Source: Absidia repens
Taxonomy: Eukaryota; Mucoromycota; Mucoromycetes; Mucorales; Cunninghamellaceae
Length of the DNA: 64,000 nucleotides
Direction: 5' to 3'
Assembly (NCBI GenBank): GCA_002105175.1
Contig: MCGE01000002.1
Coordinates: 1,798,001 to 1,862,000, forward strand
Under the pieces are notes generated by a model that was not told where the DNA came from, did no database searches, and saw only the letters and a program-made list of their open reading frames with translations. The position numbers and the translations under genes were made by a program. Of the stretch, positions 12,560 through 23,649 are shown piece by piece (position 1 is the first letter of the stretch; each line of letters opens with the position of its first letter).

Positions 12560-13732
12560 ATGAAGCGGAATTTTCTAGCGATCTGGATAATGATGTTCTG
12601 GTTGGACTTATTTTTATGTGAAGCTCACCCAGACCCTCCCCCTTTATGTACTATATCACCAGTATCACCCACATCAACAATGTCGGCTCATTTAAAGTCT
12701 TATTGGTACAATACTACGATTACCACAACCGCCACTGCAACGGCCACGGCCAGTGCTACTACCGCCATCATAGCGTTTACTACTTGTGTTCTTGTGGATG
12801 GTTCACCAAAAGATCCTCAACTACCACCACCTACAGGTAATGAATTCAATTCTCAACCTCAAGGATGGCTATTTAAATTTCATTACCTTGTAACAAAATA
12901 AAAATAGGCAATCAGGAACCGTACGGAATCGGAATTCAACCTCATTGGATTATTTTGTCGGCTCTATGTATCCTTCTTGCTATCTTCTTTATTGTATTCT
13001 CTTTCCAATATTTTATTTTTACCATGGCTGCTGTTGGATTTGTCTTTGCAAGTAAGTTTTTTTTTTGTTCCATAAATATTTTTTAAATCCCCGCATCATG
13101 TTCATATCAGTGCCTTTTTTTTATTTTTTTATTTTTTTTGATGATGATGACGACAAGGTTCCGCTACATGGGTCATTCTTACACTGGCAGAATCCAAAGA
13201 AGGATATCCATCAGCATCCATTGTATACATGTGTGGTAGCCTAGGTGCGGGTGCAGTGGTGGCAGGGGCATCCATGTATTTTTGGCGTACCACTTTACCA
13301 TTTTTGGGTGGATTTGCTGGTTTCACACTTGGGATGTATTTGTGGATGTGGCGGGAAGACCATGTTATCATTAATGTATATGCTCGTATTTTCACGGCCA
13401 TTGGAATCGGTGTTGCTTTGGCTGTGTTGACGTATGTGGTGGAATCCATGGTGGTGGTGTTGGCTACCTCGTTCTTGGGTGGGTTTTTATTGATCCTGGG
13501 TCTGGATATCATTTTACGTACGGGTTTATTGCAAGCTATCCGGGACCTTTTTAATACCAATCCCTTTCGCGATATTGTATATCATGTGGACAACAAAATT
13601 TATGGCATGCTCAGTGCAATTCTTGCTGTATTCTTGATTAGTGTCATTTTACAGTCTTATATTCATCGTGGTAGACGCTTTGGTGTAAATATAGTCAAGG
13701 TTTTGGAACCTCCCTTGGAAAGCGGAGGTTGA
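12560..13732 (+). CDS. TMEM198/DUF4203-like multi-pass membrane protein
   Basis: Exons 12560-12836, 12908-13051 and 13158-13732 encode 331 residues. The N-terminus MKRNFLAIWIMMFWLDLFLCEA looks like a signal peptide. A Thr/Ala-rich segment follows (TTTATATATASATTA, about 54-70), so an extracellular or lumenal N-terminus is likely. From about residue 95 there are seven closely spaced hydrophobic helices, including ILSALCILLAIFFIVFSFQY, GSLGAGAVVAGASMYFW, LPFLGGFAGFTLGMYLW and a final ISVILQSYI. The Gly-rich helices and the WRTTLPFLGGFAG region are typical of the DUF4203 fold shared with human TMEM198. Molecular function in fungi is not established. The ATG is the first in frame and lies right after a T tract. 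A polyadenylation signal AATAAAATC lies about 50 nt past the stop, so transcription of the receptor gene starts almost immediately after. Confidence 0.85.
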
Positions 13733-13857
13733 AATGATCACACTCACCGATCTTCGGGAATTTTTTTAAGCCATATACAATAAAATCTCATTTTATGCAT
13801 ATTATCTTCTATTTGTGTCTCTCTTTTTTTTTTTTAATCCTTGTGCATTGCTTATGT

Positions 13858-15259
13858 ATGACACGATTGAAAGAAAATAGTGGTGGGGATGATAGTATTC
13901 TGACAAGCACAATAACAATGACATGGGCCGTATCCGCCACCAATCCTCAATTCACATTCTCGAACCATCAATATCGAAAGTTGGAAGAAGTCACCATCAT
14001 ATGTGCATGTTTTAGTATATGCGCTGCATTCTTAGTGCTGAGCATGTACTGCTATCTTTTAAAATACCATCCCACTGATGCGAATCGGGTTTCTCTTCAT
14101 TGTGTGATTTTCTCCATCATTTTATCAACCCTCAGTCAAGCACTCAATCTGGCTGCATTACGATCAGATATTGAAATTGGATTTTGTCATGCATTTCGAG
14201 TGATGGACAATCTATTCACGTTGACATCTAGTTGTCTTCTGGCCATGGTCGGCGTTTATCTGCTGCTACTTTTTCATTTTGATATTCATTCCTGGCCTTG
14301 TCGACCTGAATTTATCCTGATGCCTATTGCTATTGTGTATGCTTTTTTTGGAAACATACGTAGCTATCTTTTCGATGACACTCCAGATGAATTTCGAGCG
14401 ATCTATTTAGAAATCCCTCATTTATGCTGGTATAACCAATAAAAGAAAGTAAGGGAATTAAAAGGCCGCACTCAAACTTTTTTTTTTGGTTTTAGGTATT
14501 ATGTCAATTTGATTGATCGAATCTACAATATTAATACGTGGTATTACTATTATTCATTTATATTTTTTATTATTGTGGTCTCTTTTTTTTCTTCCATAAT
14601 TGCAATGCGAACCGTCTATGTGAATAAAGTGAGTGTAGAAAAACGGCTGGCCAAAGTAGCTACAAGCGGGACTACTCAATTAGATCCTTCTTCGGTGACA
14701 TCCACTTCCATTGAAGACAAGGTCACAACTAAAGACCATGACAGAGCTATAAAAAAGATGATTTCTCGAAGTATTAAGAGAAACTCAAATCCGTTCTCAA
14801 AAATCGTTATTCGGAGTTTGCTCTATCCTCTCAGTAAGTCATGCAGAAAAAAAGGGGGTGGGCATAAAAAATAATGCTAATGAATTTTGTTTATTACCCA
14901 TCAAAATATGAAAAAAAGCACCTTGCATAGGTAAATGTCACCATCGTTTTGGAAGTTGAGTTGCGACAGTCTTTATTCACTTTTTTATTTTTAAAATGAT
15001 AGTATATATTTGGGGATTTGGATTACAAATGTACCTTATCGACAAAACACATCGAGCCAGTTTTGTAGTGGCAATGATCAGCAATGTAATGATTCGACTG
15101 GAAGGGTGTTTCATTGCGGGCATCTTCTTTATGGACCCCACCGTCCTCAAAGTTCTGTCTGGCTTTTGGAAAAAACTCAAAACTTGTTTTCCCTCTTTTT
15201 CACATCGTTCACCTTTGTTAGAAACATCAACATCATCAGATACCACACTGCCGCCATGA
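13858..15259 (+). CDS. Seven-transmembrane GPCR-like receptor
   Basis: Exons 13858-14429, 14496-14833, 14919-14930 (12 nt) and 14970-15259 encode 403 residues. Hydrophobic helices are visible at VTIICACFSICAAFLVLSMY, VIFSIILSTLSQALNLAAL, LTSSCLLAMVGVYLLLLF, FILMPIAIVYAFFGNI, YYYYSFIFFIIVVSFFSSII, then the helix spanning the micro-exon (YPLTPCI-VFIHFFIFKM) and the last (VVAMISNVMIRLEGCFIAGI). The Cys before helix 3 (IGFCHAF) and the Cys in the second outer loop (HLCWYY) could form the usual GPCR disulfide. Loop 3 is long and basic. Fungal relatives include cAMP-receptor-like and Git3-like receptors; the ligand is unknown. The start could instead be 13795, adding a hydrophobic leader, or 13918. 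If the 12-nt exon is skipped (intron 14834-14969) the frame also closes. Confidence 0.75.
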
Positions 15260-16100
15260 TACTCTATGATATTAATCGCGGCATTTGAAAATATTTTTTT
15301 CTTTTTCTTTTTCTTTTTCTTTTTTTCGTTTTTTGTTACATTGTTTATTTATTTATTATCGTGATGACGACTCTATATTAAACATTACCACTACTCACAA
15401 GCATACGACCAAGTTGATAGGAATCGTCATCGTGCCTGATCAACTCAAAGTTACTTATGAACTTATTAATGGCCCCCCATGAATATATACATCAATCAAC
15501 AGACTACGCCACTTGTTACCCATCAATTGAATCTTATATATGATCTACAGCGGATCAGTCCTACAGTTGAACGTCAAATTGATGAAATATATATTGCGAA
15601 CTATTTCCATGTCGAAAAAACAACAACAACACGGCACTATGATCTTTCCTTTCCGGTGAGCTGCAGCACTTCATTTTTTGGATGGGACGGTGGATGGGTG
15701 TGTATTTGACAAGGACCATGGGTGGTTTGACGTACTATTTTTACAGGCACCCGATCGTAAGTTGGATACAAAAGGGAAATGATCTGAAAATGACCGAACT
15801 GCTTGTTGACTCCTACTTGACTAAGCTAGAATCAACCTGGGATCTCGGAAGCAGGGATGCATCGTGGTATTCGGACAAAGGGGAACAAAGTCACCTGATA
15901 ATGGTTTGGGAATGAGTATGCATCATGGACTGGAACCGCGCGTATGATTGTAGCAGCCGCTCGTTTTGGAAGGCCATGTCAAGATCATGGATGAAATTGT
16001 ACTATAGTACATGTAGAATAGATATCAACTTGGCTTTGTAATTTAGATTTTTGTATATTTATTTCTTTTTAATGAAATAAAGTATACATCTTTTGACTAG
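15260..16100 (+). other. Unresolved transcribed-looking tail after the receptor gene
   Basis: After the receptor stop there is a (TTTTTC)n tract (about 15296-15328). A frame at 15479-15654 then reads MNIYINQQTTPLVTHQLNLI and onward to RHYDLSFP, followed by a strong donor CCG|GTGAGC. It can splice in phase to the acceptor at about 15747 (TTTTTACAG), giving a short ending APDRKLDTKGK and a stop. The first polyadenylation signal (GAAATAAAGTATAC) is only at about 16075. This could be an extra receptor tail exon, a small separate gene, or a long 3' UTR. I cannot connect it in frame to the receptor. Confidence 0.3.
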
Positions 16101-17713
16101 AATCAAAAAATTTGGATGTGGTTAATATGAATTTATGAAAATATGTTTATGCAAGACGATGTAGTGAACGAAATATTCATACCCGACTAGGTTTTTTTTT
16201 TTTTTTTTTTTTTTGCCTTGCATCATTTTTTGTATATATATTCTTTCACTCCATTATTTTTTTTCTCTTCTATTGCATTGCATATAAAGAGCTCACACCC
16301 ATGATAGTGACTTTGTGAAAAAAAAAGAAAAGCATCAATGCATAAGATGGTGTCTTCTTCATTCTTAATATGAGAAACCCTACATGTCCCCTTCTTTTTA
16401 ATGAGATGCTCCTTATATGATACTCCCCTTTTATCGTTTGTAACATTTTGATTGTTCAATTTCTTTGTTATTTCAAATGCACATACCACTTTCAAATGGT
16501 TGAGTGGGGCGTCAAAAAGGAAAGAAGGAAGGAAAGAAAGATAAGGGGAGATGCATTGTAACCATCTAATTTACTTATGACAATCAACACAATATTTAGT
16601 TACATCTCACACGATAATGCCATTGTTCTCACCTTTTGGGTCACTCGGTCGTCTTTTTAGTCATGTGGAAAAAATTGAATTTAGCCTAAAAAAAATAAAC
16701 ATAAAAAAGAGAGCAGATCTCATCTTTTTATACTTTATGCAGCGAATTACGATCAGATCAATCATAAATACATAGAATATGCTTATGATAAATTGATGAT
16801 GATGATGATGATGATGATGGAAGAAAGAATAAATCAGGGATATAAAGAATGAATATTCAAAAAAGGAAATAGCTCTTAAAAGATGTGATTCTCTCAAGAT
16901 AGAGATGGATCGCACAATTATAGTTTATTTATTGTGATTAATTTAAGGTCGCCGAGAATATCAGATTCAGATTCCAAGATTACCTTGGTGACCCCACAAC
17001 TATGACGCGGAACTTGAAAATGAAACTAGATGGCTATATCTATATTGTAAAAGAGCGCTGCTCCTCTTATCATATTTGTTAGAGCAAAATATATGGTTAT
17101 AACGGGGTTAGATGGTGGTCCAGAAACATGTATATATATATAGTAACCTAGGCATTCCTAATATTGCACAATGGTGAAAGAATGATTTCATCGTATCCCC
17201 ATCCTTTTATGTAGATTCCCTGACTTTACCGCTCCACGTGGCACACCAGTCATTTTCTTTCTATGATAAGAAATAATGGGTGAGAATAAAAGGCATGTGA
17301 ACTATCGCATTAACTTTTGTGTGCGAAAGGGTATGATCAAAAGAAAATTGGATGGTCGTTTATGTCACACGCCTGTCTTCATCCATCAAAAAAAGGTTCG
17401 CTTTTTTTAGCCAATAGAAATTGAGTAAATTTATCTGACTGGTGGATATAAAATGGGGGAGCAAAAAATAAAAAATCAATTTCTGCTTTCTTCTTTTTCT
17501 TTTCCTTTCTTTTCTTTCGTGTAGCATTTTTATTTTATTTTTTATCTTTGTTTTTATTTTCTTCTCCCTTTTTTTTCATTCTCTTTGTTTCATCTCACTT
17601 CTCACACAAAATTATTTAGACTTTAAAAGTCCCCGACCTTCGTTTGACTTTTCTCTCTCCACCCCTTTTTTTTTTTACCTGGATTCATTCACAATCTATA
17701 CGACATTACTAAC
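16101..17713. other. Long intergenic region upstream of the GATA factor
   Basis: This contains a T run at about 16193-16214, a (GAT)n microsatellite at 16795-16819, an E-box-like CCACGTGG at about 17235, and the promoter elements listed separately. Minus-strand frames at 16223-16495 and 16661-16915 look like noise. No gene is recognised. Confidence 0.5.
17411..17455 (+). promoter_or_regulatory. CCAAT and TATA elements of the GATA-factor gene
   Basis: CCAAT (17411-17415) is followed by a GATA-type site TTATCT (about 17430) and TATAAAA (17448-17454). A 200-nt pyrimidine-rich initiator/leader then runs to the ATG at 17714. The order and spacing fit a fungal core promoter, and the TTATCT site allows self-regulation by a GATA factor. 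That last point is inference. Confidence 0.45.
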
Positions 17714-19020
17714 ATGCTTCACACCATGACTGGACAATCGTAAGTAAAAGAAAGAATTTATAAAGTGGGACATGTTATGTTAACTCGACGTTTGTGGCTC
17801 TTCCATACAGTAGACATGACCCTGAACGATTTGTTTTACCTCCTATCAGTACGCTTGACGAATATATACCAAACAAAAACAAAAAACAAAACACCAGCTA
17901 TAATTTGTTGTCACCGCCAAACAGTTTTACACCATCAACAACATCTCCATCGTCTTTTTCATCGGGTCACAGCCCCGTTATGACGCAACATCCACCATCT
18001 CCTCCTCGTATTGGCTTTGAAAAAATGGATTCACCTATTTATCCCGTTGGAGCAAATCAAGAAACGCCAATCAGTATCAACAACAACAACAACAACAACA
18101 ACAACAGTGCCCTTCATACAATTTCCTCTGACGTGGATCAAGTAGTACAGCATGCACATAGTCTTTGTGATAATATGATTCATTACAAACCCTATCTTTT
18201 ATCAGCATCATCACCCACCACTTCAACAACGCCACAACAGCACCATCATGACGAATTACGACCCTGGATGGATGACATGATTGGAAAGGCAAATCAAGTC
18301 CTCAACTCCCTCTTACGTTTAAGAAAGCATCAAATGGCCTCGGACACGCCCTCTCACACCAGTCCATCAGCAAGAAGATCCAGTGAACAGCATCCATCTT
18401 TCACTTTTACTCACCCTTATCAACGATCTTCATCTATTCCATCATCCTCATCATCTAATGCATCATCCTCATCAAGAATCACGATCACTAAACGCGATTG
18501 GCCAAATACGCCCACCACTCAGCATCATGAACATCAACATCACTATCATCATCATAACAGCAGCATGGGTCTCCCAAATACTAGTATACCATCAAGACAA
18601 AGAAAACGAGGCGTAAGTCTAACAACAACAAAAAAAGGAGGGGTGCATGTGTTTAAAATTAGGAATGAGGGGATGTCAAAAAAAAAAAAACACGATCAAC
18701 TCAATTTCTGTTCTTTTCTTCAATGTCGTTGATAGAAACGTGCCACCTTTCAAGGAAGATGCCATTCATGTAATATTTCAGAAACACCCGAGTGGCGTCG
18801 TGGACCAGATGGGGCTCGAACACTTTGTAATGCTTGTGGTTTACGTAAGTTGAACCTTCTTTATTGTCTTTTGATCTCGTAATCTCATTGTCATCTTATT
18901 CTTTTTTTAGATTATGCAAAATTGGCAAGGAAAAAGGTTGCTGCTGCTGCTGCTGCTGCTGCCGACGCTACTGGATCATCCACGTCAACAAGTCTAGACA
19001 ATCATGTGCCTTCAATGTGA
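17714..19020 (+). CDS. GATA-type zinc finger transcription factor
   Basis: Exons 17714-17739, 17811-18612, 18736-18844 and 18911-19020 encode 348 residues. The single zinc finger lies at the C-terminus (about 285-310): CHSC, 18 residues including [15 protein letters not shown], then CNAC, a CX2CX18CX2C finger. This spacing is that of the White-collar/plant-type GATA fingers, not the CX17 type of AreA or GATA-1. No PAS/LOV domain is present. The N-terminal 275 residues are low complexity with Asn9, Ser-rich and His-rich runs, preceded by [20 protein letters not shown], a short conserved-looking motif. A basic tail (KLARKK) and an Ala8 run encoded by a GCT/GCC microsatellite follow the finger. 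It probably binds GATA sites in the nucleus; target pathway unknown. Confidence 0.9.
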
Positions 19021-20226
19021 AAAATACCCATCACAGTTTATCTTATCTTACAAATAGTTTATTACCTTCCCCCCCCCACCACACCCCTTCCCAAATTATG
19101 ATTTTATGTCGATTACATAGTCTTTTTTTTTTATATACTTCCACCTTCATTTGATTCCCCTATTCCCTATTCTTCTCATATGATTTTTTTCAATCCTTCG
19201 TTTTGTTTTATGTTTATATCTATTGGTGATTTCCTATTTTGTATTTATAGCCGCATCTTTTTTTTTTCTTTTATCATCATCGTCATCATCTTTATTACTT
19301 ATTATTTACTAGTTAGTCTACATTTACCCTTCTCTTCGTTTTGTTTAATCAATAAAATTTTTTTATATACATATAATATTTATTATCATGTCTTCCATCA
19401 TATTTGTCAAGTTTTGGCAGTTTATTCCGTTTTAAGGGCTCGACCTGCTTTTTTTGATAATCGGGATGACCAACTCCGCGCCCCTGAGAGTAGGTAACAT
19501 GCTTGGAAAAAAAAGGGGGGGAGGGATGTGTGGGTTTGAAAGGAAAACCGGAAACTTTAAAAAAAAAGAATCGTGTTTCCCTGCTTCTCAGGATGGTTGG
19601 AAGGTGTTTGTTGTACACAGAGTTAAGGTTTTCTTTCTTTCTTTTTTTCTTTACTAAACAAAAAGAGGGAGTGGAAGGTTGGGGACATGGTGATAGAAAA
19701 AATGGGACCAATGATCTACTATCGTCTCTTTATCGTCATCTTGTCATAAGATCTGAGAATTGGACTTGGATAGTTACGAGCAAAAAAATGAAAACCTTGT
19801 TAGTGATTACGAGATCTGCTTCTTGTTTTGATTGGTCGTGTTGGTTACGAAAGACTTGCACGGAGGTAGATCCATCTCGCTTATATAGATTGAATATCCG
19901 ATTTCACGATTTTCCGTTTTTTTTTTTTTGTAGCTTATTCTTATCTTCATCCTCTTTTTCCGTATTTTAGGTTTAAACTTTCCCAGTAATAAATTAGTTA
20001 TTGGTTTTAAGGTTATTGAAAATGACGAGTGGGTGGAGGTGAAAAAGGGTATGGGTAGAGAGCAAAAAAAAAAAAAGAGATCATGCATGTTTTTTGATTG
20101 GGTGATGATAACTTTCAAAAGAGATGGATGAATCTCAGACATGACAAACCCACACCCCCATCACATTGTCATGGCACAGCCCATTCACAGCATTTAGATC
20201 CCAAGTGACACAAAAACGATCAAGAA
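19021..20226. other. Intergenic, 3' of the GATA factor
   Basis: This holds C- and T-rich 3' UTR sequence, an AATAAAATTT signal at about 19350 and several poly(T) and poly(A) runs. Open frames on both strands in 19349-20142 are rich in Phe/Lys encoded by homopolymers and are not convincing genes. Confidence 0.45.
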
Positions 20227-20253
20227 TTGCCTTTTTCGTGCGCAAATTTCCAT

Positions 20254-20619
20254 ATGGAGCATGATATCTTAAATTTTCATCGTCCGTTTTTCATTATACC
20301 TTTCGGTAACGAAATAATAGTCATCAAAGATGTAGAAATCACAGATCGCATAAATCGTTTGCCCGATGGAGAAACTATGGAAAAAGAATTAATAGAAAAG
20401 GTATCCTATTATCTCACGCAAGTGAATATGGAACGGGGAAATATCGTCCCGGTGTCCACTTTTTTTTTTCAGTGGATGGGTGAGTTTTCCCGCCTATCTC
20501 GCTCCCGAATTATTGAATGTCCCGCCCAAAAAAAAACATTTGCGTCCCCAAAAAATCCCACGGTCAACCTTTTTTATTTTATTATTGATTTCGCTGGTTC
20601 AAAACTAATTCATGTATGA
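20254..20619 (+). CDS. Orphan ORF, possibly a HORMA (Atg101-like) fragment
   Basis: The frame from ATG 20254 reads MEHDILNFHRPFFIIPFGNE, then KDVEITDRINRLPDGETMEK and onward to TQVNMERGNIVPV. Codon composition looks coding up to about 20450, then becomes homopolymer-rich. The pattern (hydrophobic-FHR, an acidic xEMEK segment, an amphipathic helix, then RGxIV) recalls the start of the HORMA fold in Atg101, an autophagy-initiation factor. The rest of the domain is missing and I found no in-frame exons on either side. It may be a gene fragment, a short unknown gene, or chance. The family suggestion comes from pattern memory only. Confidence 0.25.
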   Translation: MEHDILNFHRPFFIIPFGNEIIVIKDVEITDRINRLPDGETMEKELIEKVSYYLTQVNMERGNIVPVSTFFFQWMGEFSRLSRSRIIECPAQKKTFASPKNPTVNLFYFIIDFAGSKLIHV

Positions 20620-21599
20620 CTTCATTGTAGTCCCAAGCACTTTTTTTTATGATTTCTAAAATTAGCCTCATGCTGTTTATCATATGCCATAGCTTTCAAT
20701 AGTGTTTCACTTGAAAAATGAGCTACAATGGAATAGAAGTTTCGGTATGCTGCCTTTTTTTTTTATCTTGTGACAATCATCAGTTGCTTTAGCCTCTCGA
20801 GTGTATTCCTGGTTTTCTTGAACTATATTATGGCCTGTGTTTATTAGGCTGATAACATACCTTTTCTTTCTATTCAATCAAGTGGCTACAGTCTAATGTT
20901 ACTCAATATCATATATTTATATTTCATATTAAAGTCTGTGGTTGCCCTGCTAACACAGAAGGCGTTAGTTCGCATTTCGTGCCTTTATACTTACCAGATA
21001 GAGTGAAACTCAAAATAAGCCAATTTACAACTATGCAGATTGTTTGATTTGCATTTACGGTGGTATGATATGAATATTAGTAGTCCTTGTAAATATATTG
21101 TCTTGTTAAACTAGTGTGGCTTAATGGAGAAATATCACCAGCTATGCTATGTAAATCCTCGATTCCATAAAGGCCGGGGTATTGTCCTTTTTTTATTTTT
21201 TTATTTGCTAAAGAGTTAATAGTGGTGTTATCAATACGATGTCTTGTTGTTGCGGCATATCATCATAACGACTATACATTAGAATAAACATTCTCTTCAT
21301 TTTTCAGAACAAATCATCGTCTTTTCCGTCATGTTCATACATTTAGCTGCGGATCAGGATTTTCTTCTTATCTTTGTTGACGTGTGAGGGTGCCGTCATT
21401 TCGCTTTGTGTACCCCTATTGGAGCTTGATCCGTTGTATTTACGTGTGCGTGGGAAAAAACAGCAACAACAATAGAACGGGTATTAGATACCACCGGCAT
21501 TTCATACTTTGGTGGGTGGATTTTTCAGATCTAACCGCCATGCTTAACGTTTCGTGTGGATTGATAATGCCTGTTCAAAAAAATTGAACAGTTAGAGTA
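20620..21599. other. Intergenic, no gene recognised
   Basis: AT-rich sequence with scattered T runs and no convincing frames. The block 21380-21600 is somewhat less AT-rich and leads into repeat copy C. Confidence 0.4.
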
Positions 21600-22255
21600 T
21601 TTAAACGCCGTCCACATGATTATTTAATTTCTCCCAATTTTTTTTTGTGCGCTCTTTCTCTTTCTTTTCTTTTTTTTTTTTTTTTTTTTTTTTTCTCACC
21701 ATTCAACTTCTATGGGGTTATTTTCGGCTTAGAATAATGTCAGTACTAGTTTGGAAGCGTTTTCAGTTCAGGGATTACAACATGCATGGGAAACCCTTTC
21801 ATTTTGGATCTAGGATTTTGAACCACCATTAAGTGGTTTTTGGGACCCTTCTTACCTTAATCTAGTGTTAATTTGTCCATAGTTTTAATCTATATTTGAA
21901 TAAAACATGTCTCTTTTTACCTACTTTAATGAAAAATGTCCCATTAATTTCTCTCTTATGTCTTGTGAAATAGATTTCTTTTTTTTTACTATCATCGTCC
22001 ACTTTTGACCGATGTTGATCATTGCCATTCTTCGATAACAGATGTCTGTGTATTCCTTCTTATACCTTGTACAATATATTAGCTCCCACTCTACAATTAT
22101 TCCTTCGGATTAGTGTTGTCCATTCTTCATTTGTCACATTCTTCTCCCTCATCCTTCCTTCGGTAGATCTTTCCATTAATTCCCTCGTTACATTGAAGCC
22201 CTCTACTTTAGCTTTATTGTCTATTAATATACTTCAATAAAATATATCTTTTTGA
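21600..22255 (+). repeat. Dispersed repeat family, copy C
   Basis: Read on the plus strand. The box TATTTAAACGCCGTCCACAT lies at about 21598-21617, followed by a T tract at about 21667-21692, CACCATTCAACTT (about 21697-21709), and the core with GTTTTCAGTTCAGGGATTAC (about 21759-21778) and GGGAAACCCTTTCATTTTGG (about 21788-21807). GAATAAAACATGTCTC follows at 21898, with module blocks to TTCAATAAAATATATC (22234-22249). One G is missing in the core relative to other copies, and TCAGGATT is changed to CTAGGATT. Confidence 0.78.
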
Positions 22256-23157
22256 TAACCATCATCTTACTCAACGCATATGAAACAATGTTGCATCTGT
22301 AGTAGTTTTGTGGGTGTCCTACTCTACACCTGCTTTATAGTTTATTTCACCACTTTCTCACTAGCACACTGCCATCATAATAATAAAAGCTCACTTCTTC
22401 TTTCAACGGCACTTCCACCATACATATTACGCCAAACAATTTTTTTCCCTTTTGCAGCTGTAAGCCATTACAACTTCCTGACTGACTGGTTGACAGCTCT
22501 ACATCACTTGATTCGTGAAAGGTGGTTCTACAGTATTCATGTTTTACACCATCCACGACCAAGGTCTTGCTGCCAGCATCGCCTCCACGAGACTGAGCAT
22601 AATGTAAACGTCCCCACCTTGCGGAATTTCACCATATCATAGATGAATACCGTTAATATGGGAGTCGGCAACTTGGAGGTATCTGCAAGTCCATATACAG
22701 CAAAAAGTGCATTTTTTAGAGCTTTTATTTTGACAATGATAATAATTTTAAATTACTACTACTACTACTACTACTACTCTATAAAGGTGTTCTGTAGTGG
22801 ATCATAATGATCGTCAAAATGGGTTGCTATATCTATACGCAATTGTCCCACGAGTGGTGCAATTTCCTTCCCCCCCAAAATAAGAATGAATGAATGATAA
22901 AGGAAGGCTTAGCAAATGACATGGTTTTTATTGATGATAGTAAGAATAAAAGAATAACAATATTGAAAATACAAAGAATAGCCAATCTTTGCGCAATTGA
23001 CAATAAAAAGCACCGTTACTAGTGAGAGCGCCAGAAGTGTACGACATTACTTGTTCCTTGCTTGTATGATAGTGCTGATTTTGATAATACCGACACCGGG
23101 ATTCAAATAAAGTACACCGTGAGCATTTGACGATAGCAACACAACAACATTAATTTG
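22256..23157. other. Intergenic with an (ACT)n microsatellite
   Basis: Frames exist on both strands over 22280-22642 but neither shows a recognisable domain. An (ACT)n microsatellite lies at about 22754-22778. ATGGTTTTTATTGATG at about 22921-22936 gives an AATAAA signal on the minus strand, compatible with the fragment at 23158-23410. Confidence 0.4.
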
Positions 23158-23410
23158 ATGCCAGCGTCTTGACGATCTTTTCGATTTGATCTTGTATTGG
23201 GGCCTGGATCTATGATAAAAAAAAAAAAAAAAAACAGAAGCGAATTACCGACCTATCTTTGCTATTGTTTTCAAATGGGGGCATATAGATATAATTACCT
23301 GTTCAAAACAACAATACCAATATATAAAGCCCTCACTTCTATGGTTTGGAAATTGACTTGAACCGAAGCCCCAAGAAACTGAGAGAAACAATTTTGCCGC
23401 ACCTGAGAAA
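23158..23410 (-). pseudogene. Possible terminal exons of an unidentified or decayed gene
   Basis: On the minus strand a plausible acceptor (TTTTTCTCAG, near 23402) opens a frame VRQNCFSQFLGASVQVNFQT ending in a donor GTGAGG. An acceptor TATCATAG near 23215 joins it in phase to IQAPIQDQIEKIVKTLASN and a stop. An AATAAA signal follows about 230 nt downstream. The two exons look coding, but nothing upstream continues them: a (TA)n tract and repeat copy D lie there. It may be the 3' end of a gene truncated by the repeat. No family is recognised. Confidence 0.22.
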
Positions 23411-23614
23411 AAGATCACCAATGAGAGCTATTAAGGGTGGTTCGTTACTGTTACCCAGTCGCTAAGGCTCAGGGGAGGGGAGGGGAAGAGGCTGGTGAAA
23501 TAGTCATAGTAGGTGTTTCGGAAAACAGGCGTTTGATAATACGCTTACAAAATAGCGACAATAATGACTTTGGTTGCAATCAAATAGGTCAGCGGACGGA
23601 TAATAAAAAGACAC

Positions 23615-23639
23615 ACATATATATATATATATATATATA
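23615..23639. repeat. (TA)n microsatellite
   Basis: An uninterrupted TA dinucleotide run of about 12 units abuts the start of repeat copy D. Confidence 0.9.
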
Positions 23640-23649
23640 AATATTATAT

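Noticed and set aside
13129..13560. Antisense frame over the TMEM198-like gene
   Set aside because: Shadow of a well-supported membrane-protein exon; no own splice sites or domain.
19349..20142. Frames on both strands downstream of the GATA factor
   Set aside because: Lys/Phe/Ser-rich from homopolymers, no domains, no splice-consistent extension.
22280..22642. Frames on both strands (plus MKQCCICSSF..., minus VVDGVKHEYC...)
   Set aside because: The minus-strand reading looks slightly coding but has no recognised family, no start and no exons; could be old transposon debris, not supportable.
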